From: Malurus cyaneus samueli
Lineage: Eukaryota > Chordata > Aves > Passeriformes > Maluridae
Assembly (NCBI GenBank): GCA_009741485.1
Contig: CM019218.1
Span: 40,441,358 to 40,505,357, forward strand
Reading direction: 5' to 3'
Length of the DNA stretch: 64,000 nucleotides
Position numbers and translations under genes: made by a program. The notes beneath the pieces were generated by a model. It was not told the DNA's origin, searched no databases, and worked only from the letters and a program-made list of their open reading frames with translations. Positions 1 to 15,100 of this stretch are shown piece by piece. Numbering within the stretch: position 1 is the first letter of the stretch; every line of letters starts with the position of its first letter.

Positions 1-2883
1 AATCCTTGAGGTAAATACTGTAGGGCCTAATGGAATGAAGAACTTAGAGTTGGTCTCATGTAAAACCATTATACAACTATAGAATAGTTGAAAAGAAATA
101 CTTAAAACTGAAAGGGCTTTTCCAGTGGCAGAGGGGAGCTTTCTGAGGTAGCTAAAAATTGCTGGTGGAGTTTGATAAAAGGGGGTCAGAGACATGCCAA
201 ACATCTGGTGACTTCAAGGGGTAGATCTCAAGTCATTCTGCAGGAAGACATTGGTATTTTCTAGCCCAAGATTTAGGACACTGTGAGAGTTTGCCTTCAA
301 ATCTTTGCCTAAATTGTTAGGTATTTTATTGTTGCCTCTTATCTCCTTAGCCAGAAGAGCTGAGACTGCTCAGAAAAAGGTGTGTAAAACAAAGGAGGCT
401 GAGTAGGATTGTCATTACCCAGACAACAAGAGAACTTCACATTAAAGTCCTTTTTATGGAGACTGCTACACAGAAAGAATAAATTGCCTGCTACTGCAGG
501 TAATCATATGTGATCTTTTTCATAAAATTATTGCTCTCTTAAAATGAGTTAGATTTTTGTCCTCCCTCTACATATTGCTGCTATTTGGTAGGGCTAGCCT
601 AAGAGATGATGCATTCATCTGTCCTCTGTTACCAGTTTGTTACTGTGCCAACACTGACCTCTTTTGCTTACTTCTTTCTTGCCTTTCCATTTTCCCCTCA
701 TATTTAGGAAGCAGTAAAATCCCTCTCCTCTTTGATGGCTAAGCCTTGTAAGCTCTGTATTCTGTGCCTTTCAAAACTGTAGTGGCCATTCTTCCCTTAA
801 CAGTTTGCATCTCCCTTGAACGGGGTCATCACCACAAGTGTGTCTGGAGAATTGTCCAAGGACATTACTAAATAATGAACTGTCATAATATGTGAATCAC
901 CTGAATGAACTCCTGCCAGGAAACCACAAGCCTTCATTGTGAAGTGGAGCTTAAAAACTCCATCCTCATTCCAGTATTTGAGAAATAAAAAATCCATTTT
1001 CTACATATACACATGATAATGGTGGTAATTCAGTTACAGTAAGGAAAGCAGTGATAAATTTATTTGTAAAACACAAGTATGCAAGTTAAATTCTAATTGT
1101 AATTTCACAATCATTGTGAATTGTGAATTGTGGATCTGACTGTGTCAAAGTGTTGAAAAAACATTAAAAACATTAAAACCTACCTTGTATTATTCAAAAT
1201 AGTAGAAGACTTTATAAGACTCATGATGGTTTGGTATAGGTATAATAATCACTCTGTATTTAGTTTTTGAGTGAAATACGTGAAATTTATATGTTCAAGC
1301 TCTTCCAAAACTACCATCTGTACAAAGTTTTTGCTTTGTTTATAACTGGGATTTTACTATTTCACTTCAGATATATTATTTTGCTACTAGTAGTCTGGTT
1401 TAGAATTATTTGATCCAAATTAAAAAAGTTAGTTTCTGTTTTTTTGGTGTCTGTTTTTCACTGGATAAAATAAAGCTTCTTTAACTATATAGATGGGGCC
1501 ATCTGCCCAGATCAGGATTGAAAAAGGTGTTTTGGTGACCAATCTGGGATAGGTCTGTTAAACCAACATCTCTCTTCAAACCCACAACAGTCCAGCTTAA
1601 TCTCAATTTTTGGCATTACGAACAACATACCTAGTGGTGTAATTTCTTCAGCTGCTTTCTAACTATGGTTATTCTGAGTCATAACAACCCCTATAAAAAT
1701 AGGTGGTTTAATACAGTTACCACTCTTTTTTCTATACCCTTAAAAGATTCATCTCAGTAAGCTGTGGAGTGGCAGCATCTGAAGCTGAGGAATCCCCCTT
1801 CCCCAGACCCTTTTATCGTTTTGACCCCTTAGTCAGAAACTTTCTTCCATGACACAGTAATTACACTACTGTCATGTATTTTTCTCCCATCTTGCACAGA
1901 TATTGTGCAGGTAGTTGTTGATTTTTGGCTCTGTTTTTAATATAAGAGATTAATCATGCTTGTGACGCTTGGGCCTGCCTTATTGAGTAACTGCCTTTTC
2001 CAAGGTCTAACTTGGTTCACACGATGTAATTCAGTCTCCAGTTGGTTTGTCACTCTCCAGTAGCCAAGTCAGGAATATCGCTGCACCACCACAGCCCTGC
2101 AGCATTAACAATGCAAAGCCTTGGCTTACCCACCACCATTATGTGGTACTGCCCAGTGTTTCCATCTGCTCTCATGGTGGACATTCATCTGGCCCCTGCT
2201 TGAAGGCAGCTGCACTGCCATCACCCGTGACTTAAACCTCACAAACTACAGCAGGGACTCATTTGTAGCAAGGCTGACAAGAATGTGCTGAAGGTCTTGA
2301 ATTTTTCAGTTACACTCAAAAAATAGTAGGTATCCTTTCGAAAGCCTCACTGTGAGGATCAGTGCCAAACAGTCCTTGCCCTTTTAAGCACATAAGAACC
2401 TGAGTGTTGCCGCTCAATGCTTTATAAACCTCTTTTCTGGAGTTATTAATGCCCGGGTCCTGACACTGACATCGCTGCTGCTGAATACCTATGAAATATA
2501 TAACAGAAATACCAACACAATGCACCCACCCTTTGACATAATTCACTGTTGAAAGGATGCCACAACAAAAGAAACATTCCTGCAAGCGTAAACTCTTTTT
2601 CCCCAGGAGATGGCGAACTCGGCCTCCTATTTCTCTTCCCTCCTCAGTTTCTCGGCAGGATACAGCAGTCTGGGCTGTCCTCCTCACAATCTGGGAGCAA
2701 ATCAGTGACTGCCAGAGTCCAAACAGCCCCAAACCAGAAGGGGGATATTATTCACTGCTTAGCAAGAGGTCTCTCAACTGATCCCATAGTTGTGGGTTGA
2801 GGCAGCTGAGCACATTTTAGGGGAAGCTGGCAGGGATGGAAGCAGCAGACGGTTCTCTGCACCGTGCCAGTCGTTTTAAACAC
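1..2883. other. Intergenic stretch, left edge
   Basis: AT-rich with no supported gene. A minus-strand ORF of 66 codons (797-997) has no recognised homology. The downstream neighbour of LDLRAD3 in other vertebrates is COMMD9. I looked for its C-terminal region on the plus strand and did not find it. Confidence 0.6.
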
Positions 2884-2909
2884 AAAGAAGGGAGAACTCT
2901 CCCTTCTTT
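2884..2909. repeat. Perfect 12-bp inverted repeat with 2-nt spacer
   Basis: AAAGAAGGGAGA, then AC, then its exact complement TCTCCCTTCTTT. One arm is all purine and the other all pyrimidine. It could extrude as a short cruciform. Confidence 0.9.
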
Positions 2910-5900
2910 TTGCCAGGTTAGATGCAAAGTCCTCCTGGGAGAGCTTTGGCACTTGCAAGGGAAAGAACAATGCTGTATTTAAAGAGATGCTGACAACTAT
3001 GAATCTTTCCTAACTGGCCTCTCTCAGATAATGAGAGTTTTGCATAGATTTGTCTTTAAATAGCAGTGAGCAGGACACAGCAAAATCACGTGTGGAGAAG
3101 GAAGGTGAGGGGAGAGAGAGTTCCTTCTTTCCCAAGCATGTTAGAAACCGATTTAAAACAGTGCAGGCAGCACAATGGCATCCTGTGCGATGTATCTACA
3201 AATTCTCTTGTTGCTTTTTCACTCACTTTGGCTGCTGCTGTTAATACAAGGCCTGGGATGAAAGCATTCCCTCCCCTCGCTGACCCTCCTGCACCCACTG
3301 CTCCCAGGAGGCATCATCTTACCAGTCTGGGAGGGGAAGTGCTAATGCACACTAGCAACACTGACACACTGCACAGCGCTGTCAAATATGCAAAATAAAC
3401 ACACAGAACAGAGGCACTGAAATAGCACCCTGCTTTCATCCTCACTCTCTTCTAGTCACTGTTCTTGTAAAGGCTGCTTTGGAACAATAGTAGGTATGGC
3501 TTTTTTTTCCTCCCTCTAAGGAAGACACAATTTGTCAAGTTGACAGCATCCCTTTATGCTGATGAGATAGTGAGGGTTGAGTGCCAACTAGCAGCAGAAA
3601 TATAATAGCATCCATCAGAGCTGTTAGCTAGAGTTGGCCAGTGCTTTTGTTTGTAATTTAGAGGGCTAAATTACTCAGTCTTGCAAATAAGATGCAGGAG
3701 GAACTCTACTGAAAATCTGGACCTTGCAGTGAGTCCTTTCGTTTCTTACAAAAAAAATTATATCAGGTTTGCTTGCACATTCTGCACTGTGCTGAAAAGA
3801 AGTGATAAAAAACCCTGGATGAGATGACTGCAGTGTACCAATGCCTTTGCATGACAGAGCTAACTGGACATGCTGACCTCTTTACAATCTGTCAGTGACT
3901 GAAGGTCCAGAGTGTTCATACTTTCTGTATCAGTAAGTGTTGAGGCAAAGGACATCTTCACTTCCAAACAAATCACTGTACAGGTCAGCAAGGCTCCCTA
4001 CATTGTGACTCTACTTCACACAGTGGCAGGGCTCAACCCACATAAAGGTCACTGAAGCTTTATGACCAGGAGCAATAAGTTACCCACTGCCTGAAGTATT
4101 CTGATTCCTCAGTGCTTGGTGGCTTTTGGGCATTGGGGCCTCTTTCCTAAGTCTGTTTCTGCATTTATTTTATTTTTATGGCTAAACAGAGACATGATCC
4201 TCATTTTGAATGCTTTTTTTTTCCAAATCCACTAGTATCAGTCAGTATTATTCCATGCTCTACTAAGCCAGGACAGTAAAAAGTCTAGAAAGTTTGAAGT
4301 GGATGTCAACAGACAACTGATATACTTTTGTGTCTGATGACAAATAAATAGTCAGAAGATCAGAGTGAAATCAAAGTAACACAAAAGCATGTCTTTAGTG
4401 CACTGCATAACAGAAAGTTAGGACAACTGCATTCAGAAACGACGTTTTTCCTCTCTGAAAAGAACAGCATGAAAGTGTACTTGGCCATCTGTGTCTCAGG
4501 ATGTTTTCCTTTTCTTGGGCACAGATGGTAAACTTCAAACATCACTATCACTCCCATCTACCACATAAGCCCTGTAAGCAATCTTATTTACAATTTATAG
4601 CCATAGCTTTCCAGTGACCTCATTTCTCCCTTTGGTGCTGTCTTGGAAATTCTGGCTAATATTAAAGGCACTGAAATAGACACGTTCAAAGCATCCTCGG
4701 TGGGTGTGGTGACATAGTTCTCAATAAAGCAAAGACCCTTTCAGTGAAATGAAAGCAGGCCACATTTTTACCTTGTCCTTGGGAAGGTAAAAAATAAAAA
4801 GCCTTTCCTATGCTTTCAAAACAGTAAAATAAAATAGCTAAGCAAGAAATCTTATCAAGGTGAACCTTCATTCCACCTTCTGGTTTGCACACCACCTCTC
4901 CAGACTGCACATTCTCTGAGGCAGAGACCTTGTCTTCACAGCCCCATACAGGAGACTGCCACCAGTACTCACATCATTAACACCACGGATCCTGTCCCCT
5001 GGTGTTAATGCATCACCAAAATACTGTAGTTATTGCAGGATCAGACTTCTAGTTGCCTGATACAGCAGCAGTCTTATCTTTTCCTAGATAAATAAGGCTG
5101 ATCTATGCAATTTAATGGGTGGATTTGTCACCAGTGATAGCTCACAGAGAAATGGTCCAGTTTCCAGAGGTGTGGCTTACTTTGGAACTTCAGATGTTTC
5201 TGATATACTTGTGATAATCCTCCCTCTGAGCCCATCTAATCTGCAGTGTCAGAAGGGATCTCAGTACAATGTCCCCCAAGATAAGCAATTGTTGTGGCAT
5301 TTTTGGTTAAAATTTCTTCTTCCTCTACATTTCCCTTTTCTTATATCATTCTGTATCATACACACTGTCATTCTCCACTCCAGAGCAGATTACACTCTGG
5401 CAGTGAAAGAACATGATCCTATTTCAAAAATTCAATAATGATTGAGGAGCACCAAAGTTTAAAAAAAAAATAATTATACAGACTGTCCTAATGCCTTTGT
5501 CGAAATGGTGAAGGGAGCTATGAAGCCTTCTAGTAACTGAAAATGAACTTGACTTTCAGGTGATGAAATTCAACTAATTAGTATTTCTCTAGAGAGGGGG
5601 AAAAATCATTGGGGACGATCAGTGCATACAAAATCAACATTCTGGTCATTAATGATATTTATTCTGAAGTACAGGCAGCTTATTGACATTAGCAGGGTTC
5701 TGGGGAAGCAGTATCCTCTAGCATAGGGCTGTTTTAACAGCAGGCACTGCTGTAACTCTGGATCACAGTCTGGTTTTACTGACAGCTCTGCATGGCCTAC
5801 AGGAAATCAAACTTTGCACAGTTCCTTGGCTGCACAAACAAATCACACAGCCTGGGTGGGGGTGAGAGTGAGGTCTGGAAAGGCAGACTTGTGAGCTGAG

Positions 5901-8900
5901 TGCTTGCCTCTGCAGTGGCTCTGAGCATCTCACTTTACCTCTGGCATCTGCCTAGCATGTAAAAGGCTATGTTACACCTATTTGGGGGGTGATAGAATAA
6001 TTAACTGATCCCCTCAGTATTAAGCCTCTTGCAGGTAAAGGAATCTACAAGTGTACTGAGCCTTTTGCCAAAACAAAGACATCAATAGCAGAATAGTGTG
6101 TTCTCTGTGACAGCAAAGGCTGAAATTATTTTCTGAAGCCTACCAAAAAAAAGTGTTCTGCAGAATTTCTTTCTCTCTCAAGTTTCTCAAGAGCACAGTA
6201 CCACAGCTTTGAAAATACAACAGGGTTCAACCCCTGGACCTAAATCACTTTCACAATGATCTTCAAAGGAATTGCATCCTGCTGGGCTTTATAGCTGATT
6301 GCAACTCTTCACCTCTCCCTGACCCACTTTAACAGTGTGTCCCTCTCCCTCATTCATATGAAAGGCTTCAGAAGGAAACTGTGAATAAAGGCCACAGTAA
6401 AAGACCAGCCCATCTGTTTGTTTAGGAAGAACCCCCTTTGCTTTGTCTCACTCTCAGACCTTCCATGTAAATCAGCAACTATCCAGATGATTTCCCTGGA
6501 CCCCACTTCCTTTCTCCACCTCTCCAGTAGCATCTTGTCCCTTAGCCTTGCCTGTCCTTTCATATAGCTGTGACTGGGCAGATGAATGGGCACAGGAAAT
6601 CAATTCCATGTACTTAAAGTCCCTGCTGTATGAAACACATGTGCAGGCAGAGTGAGGAAGGGATTATGGCACTTCCGAAAGAACCAAGCCTGGATGATTC
6701 TGATTGATTCACTGACATTAATTTCATTTTCACAGCTAAGGTTCTTTTTGCTCAGGGTATGTTGTTTTTTGTCAGAGCTTCTGGTTTCCTGTCATTTACT
6801 GTAAGATTTTGTACAGAATAAATATGCCCTGGGAGGCAGTACAGCCTCATCAGGCCTTTAGGAGGCCTGCAGAGCTTGCAGATATCAGGGATCTCTCATG
6901 GGTGGAGTGATGATGTATTGCTCAAATAAACCTGAGATGAAGCAGATGAAGGGAACAGTGAAGGGGCCTTCAGCCATTCTAAGTAAAATAGAAATACAGA
7001 TTTATTGTTTATTCTGAAATCAACCAGGGGCTTCATCATTGCCATTTATTGCCTTATTACCTCACTTTTATTACAGTATTTATGATATTGGGACATTCCA
7101 CACCTGACAGAAATGCTTGCAATGAGCTAGTTATGTTCAGGTGTTGTCCTTTATTTGGGCTGGCCTACAAAGAACTTTATGGGTCTGTTTTCCTTTGAGA
7201 TCTACTGTGTGTCGACTTACACAGAAAATGTCACAAGCTGTTTCATAATTACAAACCAGTGTTTCTGCCTCTCTTCCTCCTCTCACACCCTTCAGGAGCC
7301 CTCCACCAAGAATCCTCCGAATGCATCACCAAAAAGATCACTTGTCCCCAGAGTCCTTGTCATCATGCACTGCCTTCTCATGACCACCCAGTCCTACTGT
7401 GCTTCTGCAAACCCAAGCTGTCCCCACAGATTCTCCCTCCTTACCTCCAGCTCTTTTCCATGCTGTTTTAGCCCTTCCTGTCCAGTCTGAAGCACAGCCT
7501 GGAGGGCAGCTCTGCTGCAAGGACCCAGCACTGGGCTGTGTGGGGATAATGAATCTGTGACAGGACTGCAGGCAGCACAGGGCTCTGTATCCAGGTGGGT
7601 GCTGTTAGAAGGCAACAACAGCATCAATACTGCTCCAATGACTACAGCTTCCCTTTTTTTATTGGGTGCTAGGTGCATTACAGGGAAAAAAACAAAAATG
7701 AGCGAGAATATTGCAGGGAGGAGAAAGATCAATTGTGCTCTGCTCTTTGTGAGCACCCACAAAGTGGGTGTTCCCTGGTCAGCCTAGTGATGAGAAATTG
7801 CAGGCTGAGAGCAACACACACCATGGTCCTATTTTAACACACATGACCTGACTGCTAACTAACCTAACTCTGGCTAGGCTTAGCAAAGCCTTGGATTTAG
7901 AAGAACAATACCGATATTCAGCTGAAAAAACAACTTGTGTTAAAAATATATCTACTAATGCTGGCCTGAAAGGCCAGATCCCCAAGCCATGCCATGTTTG
8001 GAGTATATTGTGAATGCACCTGGTCCTGCTGATTTCAGTGCTGAGTTCAGTCAGCTGTTGGGTGAGCCAGACCCAGCACAGCAGCAGGGAGCCAGGGAGC
8101 AGTTAGGAAGGGAGATTTAAGAACAGACAGTGCTCCAAACAGACAATTGTCAGCCAGTACTTGGAATTTAGCAGTCAGCAAACAGAAAGCCTCCAAGTAA
8201 GAGAATTAACTGCTGCTTAAGGACTTCGTGCTCTAGCTGCTAGCAGACAACCAAATTTGTGCTGAATCTGATGCAGCAAATTTTAATCCTGCTGTGTTAT
8301 CAACACTGTGTATTACCAGGTTTAAACACTCCCAGTAGAAAAATCGCCCTTGAAAACTCACTGTCTCTTTAATTCCTGACACTTTTTTAAAAAAAACGTA
8401 ATCTTAAATATCTCATTAACCAATGGCCACAACACCCTTCCTCTACTCCAAGATCCTTTTCTATCTGATACCTACTGCATTATCACAATCCACTGAAGCA
8501 GGCCCAGAAGTGCTGTTAAGAGACTCTGTGCAACATTGCTGAAGTCTGATGACAGATCGCCCTAAAACTACACATCCTGACATTCAAGGAGACAACTAAA
8601 GCAGAAATACTTCAGGAAAGGCAGTCTTCCACAAGGGAAAAAAGGTGACAAGGTACAGTAAAGACATTGTCACATGCCTTTGTCTGATCACAAACTGAAA
8701 CTGGTTGTAAATGAATCGCTAGAGAGTAATTGCATTTTATAGTTTTAAGGTCATGCAAATCTTAGTGCTCAGCCACACACTGAGCCCAGCACCTTTTAAC
8801 CCATTGTTGCACGTCAGCTGAGCCATGCTAGAGCACTGTGCCTTCTGCTCCCAGTGCCTGAGAGCACACACAGCTGCACTGACCCAAACTGCAGCACAGG

Positions 8901-9060
8901 CAGATCAACACCCTTCAGCCAGGATAGATCAGGCTGGAAATGCCAACACCACACCGTATCTCCTTCTGAACAGACGGGACTAATCTGTCTCATCCCATGC
9001 TTTAAATGTGGTTTAAAGATTTAAATCTATTTCGCAGTATAGAAAGGAGGTCTAAAATAA
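2910..9060. other. Intergenic stretch
   Basis: No gene, repeat family or RNA gene recognised. Short ORFs of up to about 122 codons (minus strand, 7394-7762) occur, several overlapping on opposite strands. That pattern is expected from composition rather than coding. Confidence 0.6.
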
Positions 9061-9135
9061 TGAGATATGCCATGAGATATGTAGTGAAGGGATTTCCATC
9101 AAATATGCTGAGAGATTATGTGGTGAAGGGATTAG
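9061..9135. repeat. Imperfect short tandem repeat
   Basis: GAGATATGTAGTGAAGGGATT (9074-9094) is echoed by GAGATTATGTGGTGAAGGGATT (9112-9133), and a further GAGATATG lies at 9062-9069. The period is about 38 bases and the repeat is degenerate. Confidence 0.6.
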
Positions 9136-12100
9136 ACTGGCATGGCAGAGGGCATGATGGCCTGCTGATTGATGGTTATCTGGTCAGAGAACCCTTAAAA
9201 AAAATTGAAATCTTCAGTGGCAGAGGCTGAGAACACCACCTGACCTGGCACACAGATCAACTTGCTCCTGTCTCCTCCCCAGAGCAGGGAGCCTCTGATA
9301 AGATTTTGCTTGTGACTACACCAGAGTATATCCAGGAACACTTGGACATAGCACTGTCCATTTATATTTTGCAGATCCTGGGAAATTTATCACCAACTAT
9401 CTCACAGTGACCTGTAACCTGCTGCTCCAATAAACTGCACTATTTGTGCATCTGTGATAGTGAATGTGACCGGATTTACCAGAAATTATGCCCAGCCACA
9501 CCCAGCCCCTCTGATCTCCGAGCTGGAAAGCAGGGGGGTTAATGTCCTGCCAGATTTCTATAGTCTTAACACAACAGCTGGAAGAGGATTCACAGCAGAT
9601 GGACCCACTCAAGCATCACTCACCTGCTTTGCAATTTTTCTGAGCACAACCCGTGAACTTACCTTTGCAACCCATGTCTATTCTAATGGCTCAGAGCCCT
9701 GCAGTGCTCACAGCTGCAGAGTATAAGATTGACCACAGCCAACATCAGCAAGGAAGCAGAAGATTCACAGCTGCTTATGACACCATCACCAGGATGGGCT
9801 GATGCTGGGATTTTCAGCTCTGCCTGCAAGAGCTCCCACCAGTCATGGATAAAAATGATCTGATAATCCAAACAGTATGTCTGCCCCTCCCCTGAATTGC
9901 TCACATGTTAAGTATTTGACAGTGAAAGGGTTAATGTGGAGAGAGTCCCTCGATATCTGTGATGGATATGTCAAGTGACCCCTCTGGTCAAACATGTTCA
10001 CTCAGACCAGAGCCTGCTTCCTCATTAGCAACAATAAATTCAAAGCAGGTGGGAAAACTGCTCTATTCTCTGATCCAGCTTTCAAAGCCCTTTGATTTCA
10101 GAATCCCTCGGCTGCTCTTTGACTTTTCTTGCCTATCAAGTTCCCTGTCAAGATTGATAGGAGGAGGACATCAGTGCAAATTCTGGTTCTGGTCATCTCC
10201 CCTGTCAAATTTCCCACATCTGACCATGTTAATTGCTTCTCTCTCCTCCTTTGGTGCACAAACTGTTTGATTTTTTTCCCCTATCCTTTCTCCATCAGCA
10301 GGTTCTTACAATACTTTGAAAGGGTTGGTGGTTAACTCTTTATTAGGCTGCACTGTTTTTCCCACACTCTGTTGCCTGCATCTCACCAGGTCAGGCTGGG
10401 AACTGCCCAAAGCTAGGAAATGTTTCTCTAGAGACCATGCTCTGTTTCTCTCCACTGGCTGAAAACCATGAAATAAGTGGATATCTGAAAGGATAGGAAG
10501 GCAGCAACCCAAGTAGTGATGTCTGGAGAAGTCTCCATAGCACGTGTAACACCAGGACAGGGTCAGTGAATCAGCAATGGTCAGAGCCCTGGCACAGCTC
10601 ACAAGGAGCCTGGCACGTGGGTGCTGGAGTGTCTTGGGCAGAAAGCACTTGCAGGACTCTGAGGACTCTCCCTCAGCTGGCACAAGACATTTCCTGCAGG
10701 CCAGCCCATGCCTTGCTGTGTTTTTCACAAAGGTATTTTTCCCAGTCCCCAGCCTTGATGTGAATTTTTAGCCAACTGTTTCTCATCCCACCCAGATGGG
10801 ATGAAGGGACCCTCTCTCCCCTTCCTGTGGCCACAGAAGTCCCATCTCCTGAGGCTGCTGGAGAGGGCCCTGTGATATGAGCAGAAGTGACACACTGACC
10901 TCCTCAAGGCCACCTTGGGGAGCAATCCTGATTTTCACCTCAACATCCTTTTGGAGGCTCAGAGACATTTGCCCTCTGCCCCTTGCAAGAGTCTCATTTT
11001 ACCTGCTGCCATCCTGCCCATGCATCCCATCCTGCTTCCTGTCCCACTAAAATCCCCTGAGCAATTACTAACCCTAAGAAATGAGCCATTTCCACAGGCA
11101 GAAACAACAGGGAGCTCCAGTGGAAGGGTCTTCTCTCCTTCCCTCCCTGCCCTCAAAGCCCACTTGGCCAAGGCAGCACAGGCTGATGAAGCCCGACAGG
11201 CACCCCATCCACCACTCCAATCCCACTGCAGAGGGAGAGCAGCTCTGCCACTGAAGCCAGCTGCTACAGCCAAATACACCACTGCTCCCTTTGATAAGCA
11301 AACTCCTGTTTCCCCATGGATCATGATCCTGGCCACAGCTTTGTGGTCCCTATTCCCCACTCTCCTCCTGGGCACTGCAGATGCTGCTCCTCACCTGCAA
11401 TCCAGGTCAGGGGGTCATGTGCCATCAGAGCCTTGAAGAAACACTTCTGAAAACTGGGCAGGTCCCAGCCATCCTGGAGATGTCCTGTCAGGCCCTGGCT
11501 CTCCAGGAAGACCACAGAAAAGTTTATCTAAGCAGGGCAAACTGAAATGTCATTAAAAAGTGGTGACATTGCACAGAAACCTCTAGGAAAGTATAAGTAA
11601 TAAATCCAATCTCAAACCACATTATTCTGGTGTTTTGACCTCGGCTGCTGGCCCAAGAGTCTTCCCAAGTACAGCAAAATTAACTTTTACATATCAGCAA
11701 GGTGACTCTCTGCTCCTTGCAGAAACACAGCAACACCCAGACATAGAACTAGCGAATGGCTGATAGGATATCTCAGGGGTCAGAGCATGTGACAGGCAGT
11801 GAGCAGAGGGGGAACACTGAGACATTTCCTTTGCTAAAAGCAGCTCTCCAGGCACTGAGTCTGTAGGACTGAGCTTATGATGCCCAGACCAGTGAAAAGC
11901 TGATTCCATGTAATGACAAACAGCCACGTGCAGATCAGGCTTTTGACTAGACACTCACTCATGGTCAGTGTTTGATAATTCACCTTTTATCCTCAAAGCA
12001 ACTGTGGGCACTGTATTTTTACACACTCCGTAGTAACACAGGGCCATGCTAGTGGCATACTGAACACGCATGAAGTGCTACATTTTGGAACACATTTTGC

Positions 12101-15100
12101 ACTTCTAAATCCCTCAGACACTTTCAAAGATCTCTCCATCATCATGCCTTGAAGCTGAAGCCAATGCACACAATTCAGCTGTTGAAAGAACAAGCCAGGA
12201 TCCAGGGTTCCTGTCCTGACTCACACAGCAAGCCTTGTGCTCAGGCTGTTTCACCTCTCCCTGCAGATGAGGTGCACCAGGGTGTAAAAGCAGGATCATA
12301 ACTGCCTCCAAGCTTACACACAAAGCTGAAAAGCTTTAATTCTCTGCAAGAGACTACATAATTGCCTGCATAAGGATTTTGAGGCAGGACTGACTGAAGG
12401 ATGTTTCAGTTTCTCTCCAGAGAGACAGGAGTGGGTGCACACACACAAAACCTACGTGTGTCTGCATGAGACGAATCTGCTCTTGCTTAAGTTACATATT
12501 TATTATTCACTAAACCTAGTAAAAGACACAAAGTGACACTAAAGTTTGTCTCTGAGACTGAGCAGCTGCCACAGTTGTTTTGGAGTAGCAGCAAGCCAGG
12601 TCATCAGGGTACCCACAGCTCCTATTTGTTTCTGCCGCAGGAGATGGGATCATAACGATTTTAATGATCAGACAAGAAGGAAGCAGGAGGAACCAGAGAA
12701 TTTGCCATACAGCAAGAAAAGGTGCAAGATGATGTTCAAAGACTGCAAAACTGTTGTTTGATGATTATTGAGAAACTGAAGGCTGTTTTGCCTTCCTCCT
12801 CCTTTCAGTGTGCAATTGTAGGTACGGTAGAAACAAGGAAGCATTTTTTTCATGGCAAAAAAAAAGTCAAGCAAACAAAACTGATTTCTAATTCAGCAAG
12901 TCGGAAGAGAGAAACTTTTGGCTGTGTGTTAATGAGGTTGCTGGTGTGACTTCAATCACCAGAAGAGCACAGTTAGTTTTTAGTGAAAGTATCAGAACAT
13001 CAGACACTGAAATATCAAAACTTTGTAAATGTCTGTGGCTTGGATATTGATTTGCTTGTCACCTCCATGCAGCCAGTGCAGATGAGGCAGGTGTTACTCT
13101 GTAGTTAAGCGTAGCCCACTCCTTTCTTCTCAGCTTTGGTAGCTGGCCCCAAAAGAAGGTGTCACCCACCATCCTCCCATCCCAAGTGACTTCATCTTAG
13201 TTTGAATGAACCACTTTTAACTCCTCTAAGTGTTGAACACCTAGGTGACTGCTTCCAGTGCCAGGGTAGGGGCCAACAAAGCAAGCTGCAATGAACTAGG
13301 ACAGGGAAAACAGGTATAAAGGGGAGACACTCCATTGCTCCAGCAGCAGAAGCCTTTGGGATGAGCAGCAATAAAATCAGTTTAGGGTTTTTCCTCAGCC
13401 TTCAGTCTTGGGGCAGATTTCACTACCTATTTTTACTTTGAACTCAAAATAAGTAAATTACTTAGTTTTGTCATTCTCTCTTCTCACAGCAGTTTATAAA
13501 TCCTAAGTCATAGTGTTTGCAGAGCAGTCAGCAATTCCCAAAGGAAAGTACCACTGAAAGGCCAGCGAGCAGCCTCAGCCAGTGCTGTCATGGAGCACAA
13601 GGAGTGCAGACACAGAGCAGAGGGAGCAGCAAGAGGGGAGCCCAAGGGCCATCCTTCCCCAGCCCCTTCCCTGACTGAGGGATGCTCAGCTTGCCACGAT
13701 ACAGTTTAATATTCAGAAGGTCACGGTTTCAACTTTTGCCTCAGGCCTTCCAGACTCCTTGGCACAGCATTTCAAATTGCATTAGTTTGGGAGAGAGGGA
13801 AACAAAAAAAGTTACAGTTTTCTCGCAGGCATTGCTTAAAATAGAAAGCAAACAAATGTCATCGCTGACATGCACAGCCCTGGAGACAGCAGTGAGATGC
13901 ACAGACACAGACAGATGCATGCGACTGGCCCCTGTGCCTGATTAAGCCTACAATTCTTTAACTATCAGCCCAACATTTTATACACAGAAAATGTTTTTAA
14001 ATATCAGATTATGGAAGACAATTAAACAGCTTTCCACTTGCATGCTGGGCCATTTGGTGAACAATATGAGTACTGTGGTGGTTTGCTCTCAGTTTTCCAC
14101 TACTTTCTTTTCCACTGTCTCCTATGTAATTTGTTCTGTCTGGCTGTTTCAAAGCACATCTTTATGATGTCCTTTTACTCTATTCAAATCACCATCTGTT
14201 TGTTTCATTAGCAGCCTCACTTGGGGGGTGGGGTGTGCTTAGGAGGTCATTCAACATTTCAAAATTAAAAGCTTGGAACTAATATTCTTCAACTAGAAAA
14301 TGATAAAGTGCTGCTCTTTGGCATTTTCCAGAAGCTTGTCTCAAAGCAACCCAGTGCCATTTTCTTGACACTTTCCCCTTTTCTTTTACCTTAACTGAGA
14401 ATCACTGCAGACTAAAGACTAAATGCTTCACACAGTTCAAGGAAAGGTTGCTAAATAATCACGTTAATACTCCACAGGTCCCTTTACTTATCTGAGCACA
14501 CGGCTCTCAGCTAAGAAGTGTGATGTCACTGGACACAATCCCTGTCCCCCAGAAACACCAGATCCTTCTACCCTGCCTTCAGTGGGGTCAAATCCAACCA
14601 AGAGTGCTCTGGGTCTGCACTTCATGAGCCAGCAACACGTCTGATGAATGAGAGGGCTGCCACACAGCTTATCTAGAAAAATGCACAATGCTGAAACATA
14701 AGCAGGCATAAAGAGGGAAGCGTTTGTCACCCACAGCGCCACTGTCACATCAGAGACAAAGGATCATTTTTCATATCGCTACCAGGGAATGCAAACTTGT
14801 TGGGACATGATGGCAACTCATTGATCTTGGAAAAAATTCTGAGTAATTTCTTGCTGAACCAGAGGGGGAGCAACAAATTCAGCTTCATGTCTTCATGCCA
14901 GCCTTGTTCTGCAGCACAGGATGAAAAACAAGCTCTGCTGGAGAATGAAAAGGAGACTATTGCATTGCATTTGATTATATTGCCTTTTGTTTGATTTTTG
15001 GGTGATGTAGGTAGGCTGCAGAGGGAAAAGGAAGATCAGGCAGACTAAAAACATGAAGGGTCATACAGTGGTTTGTTTATTCACTGGGTTATTAACTCAG

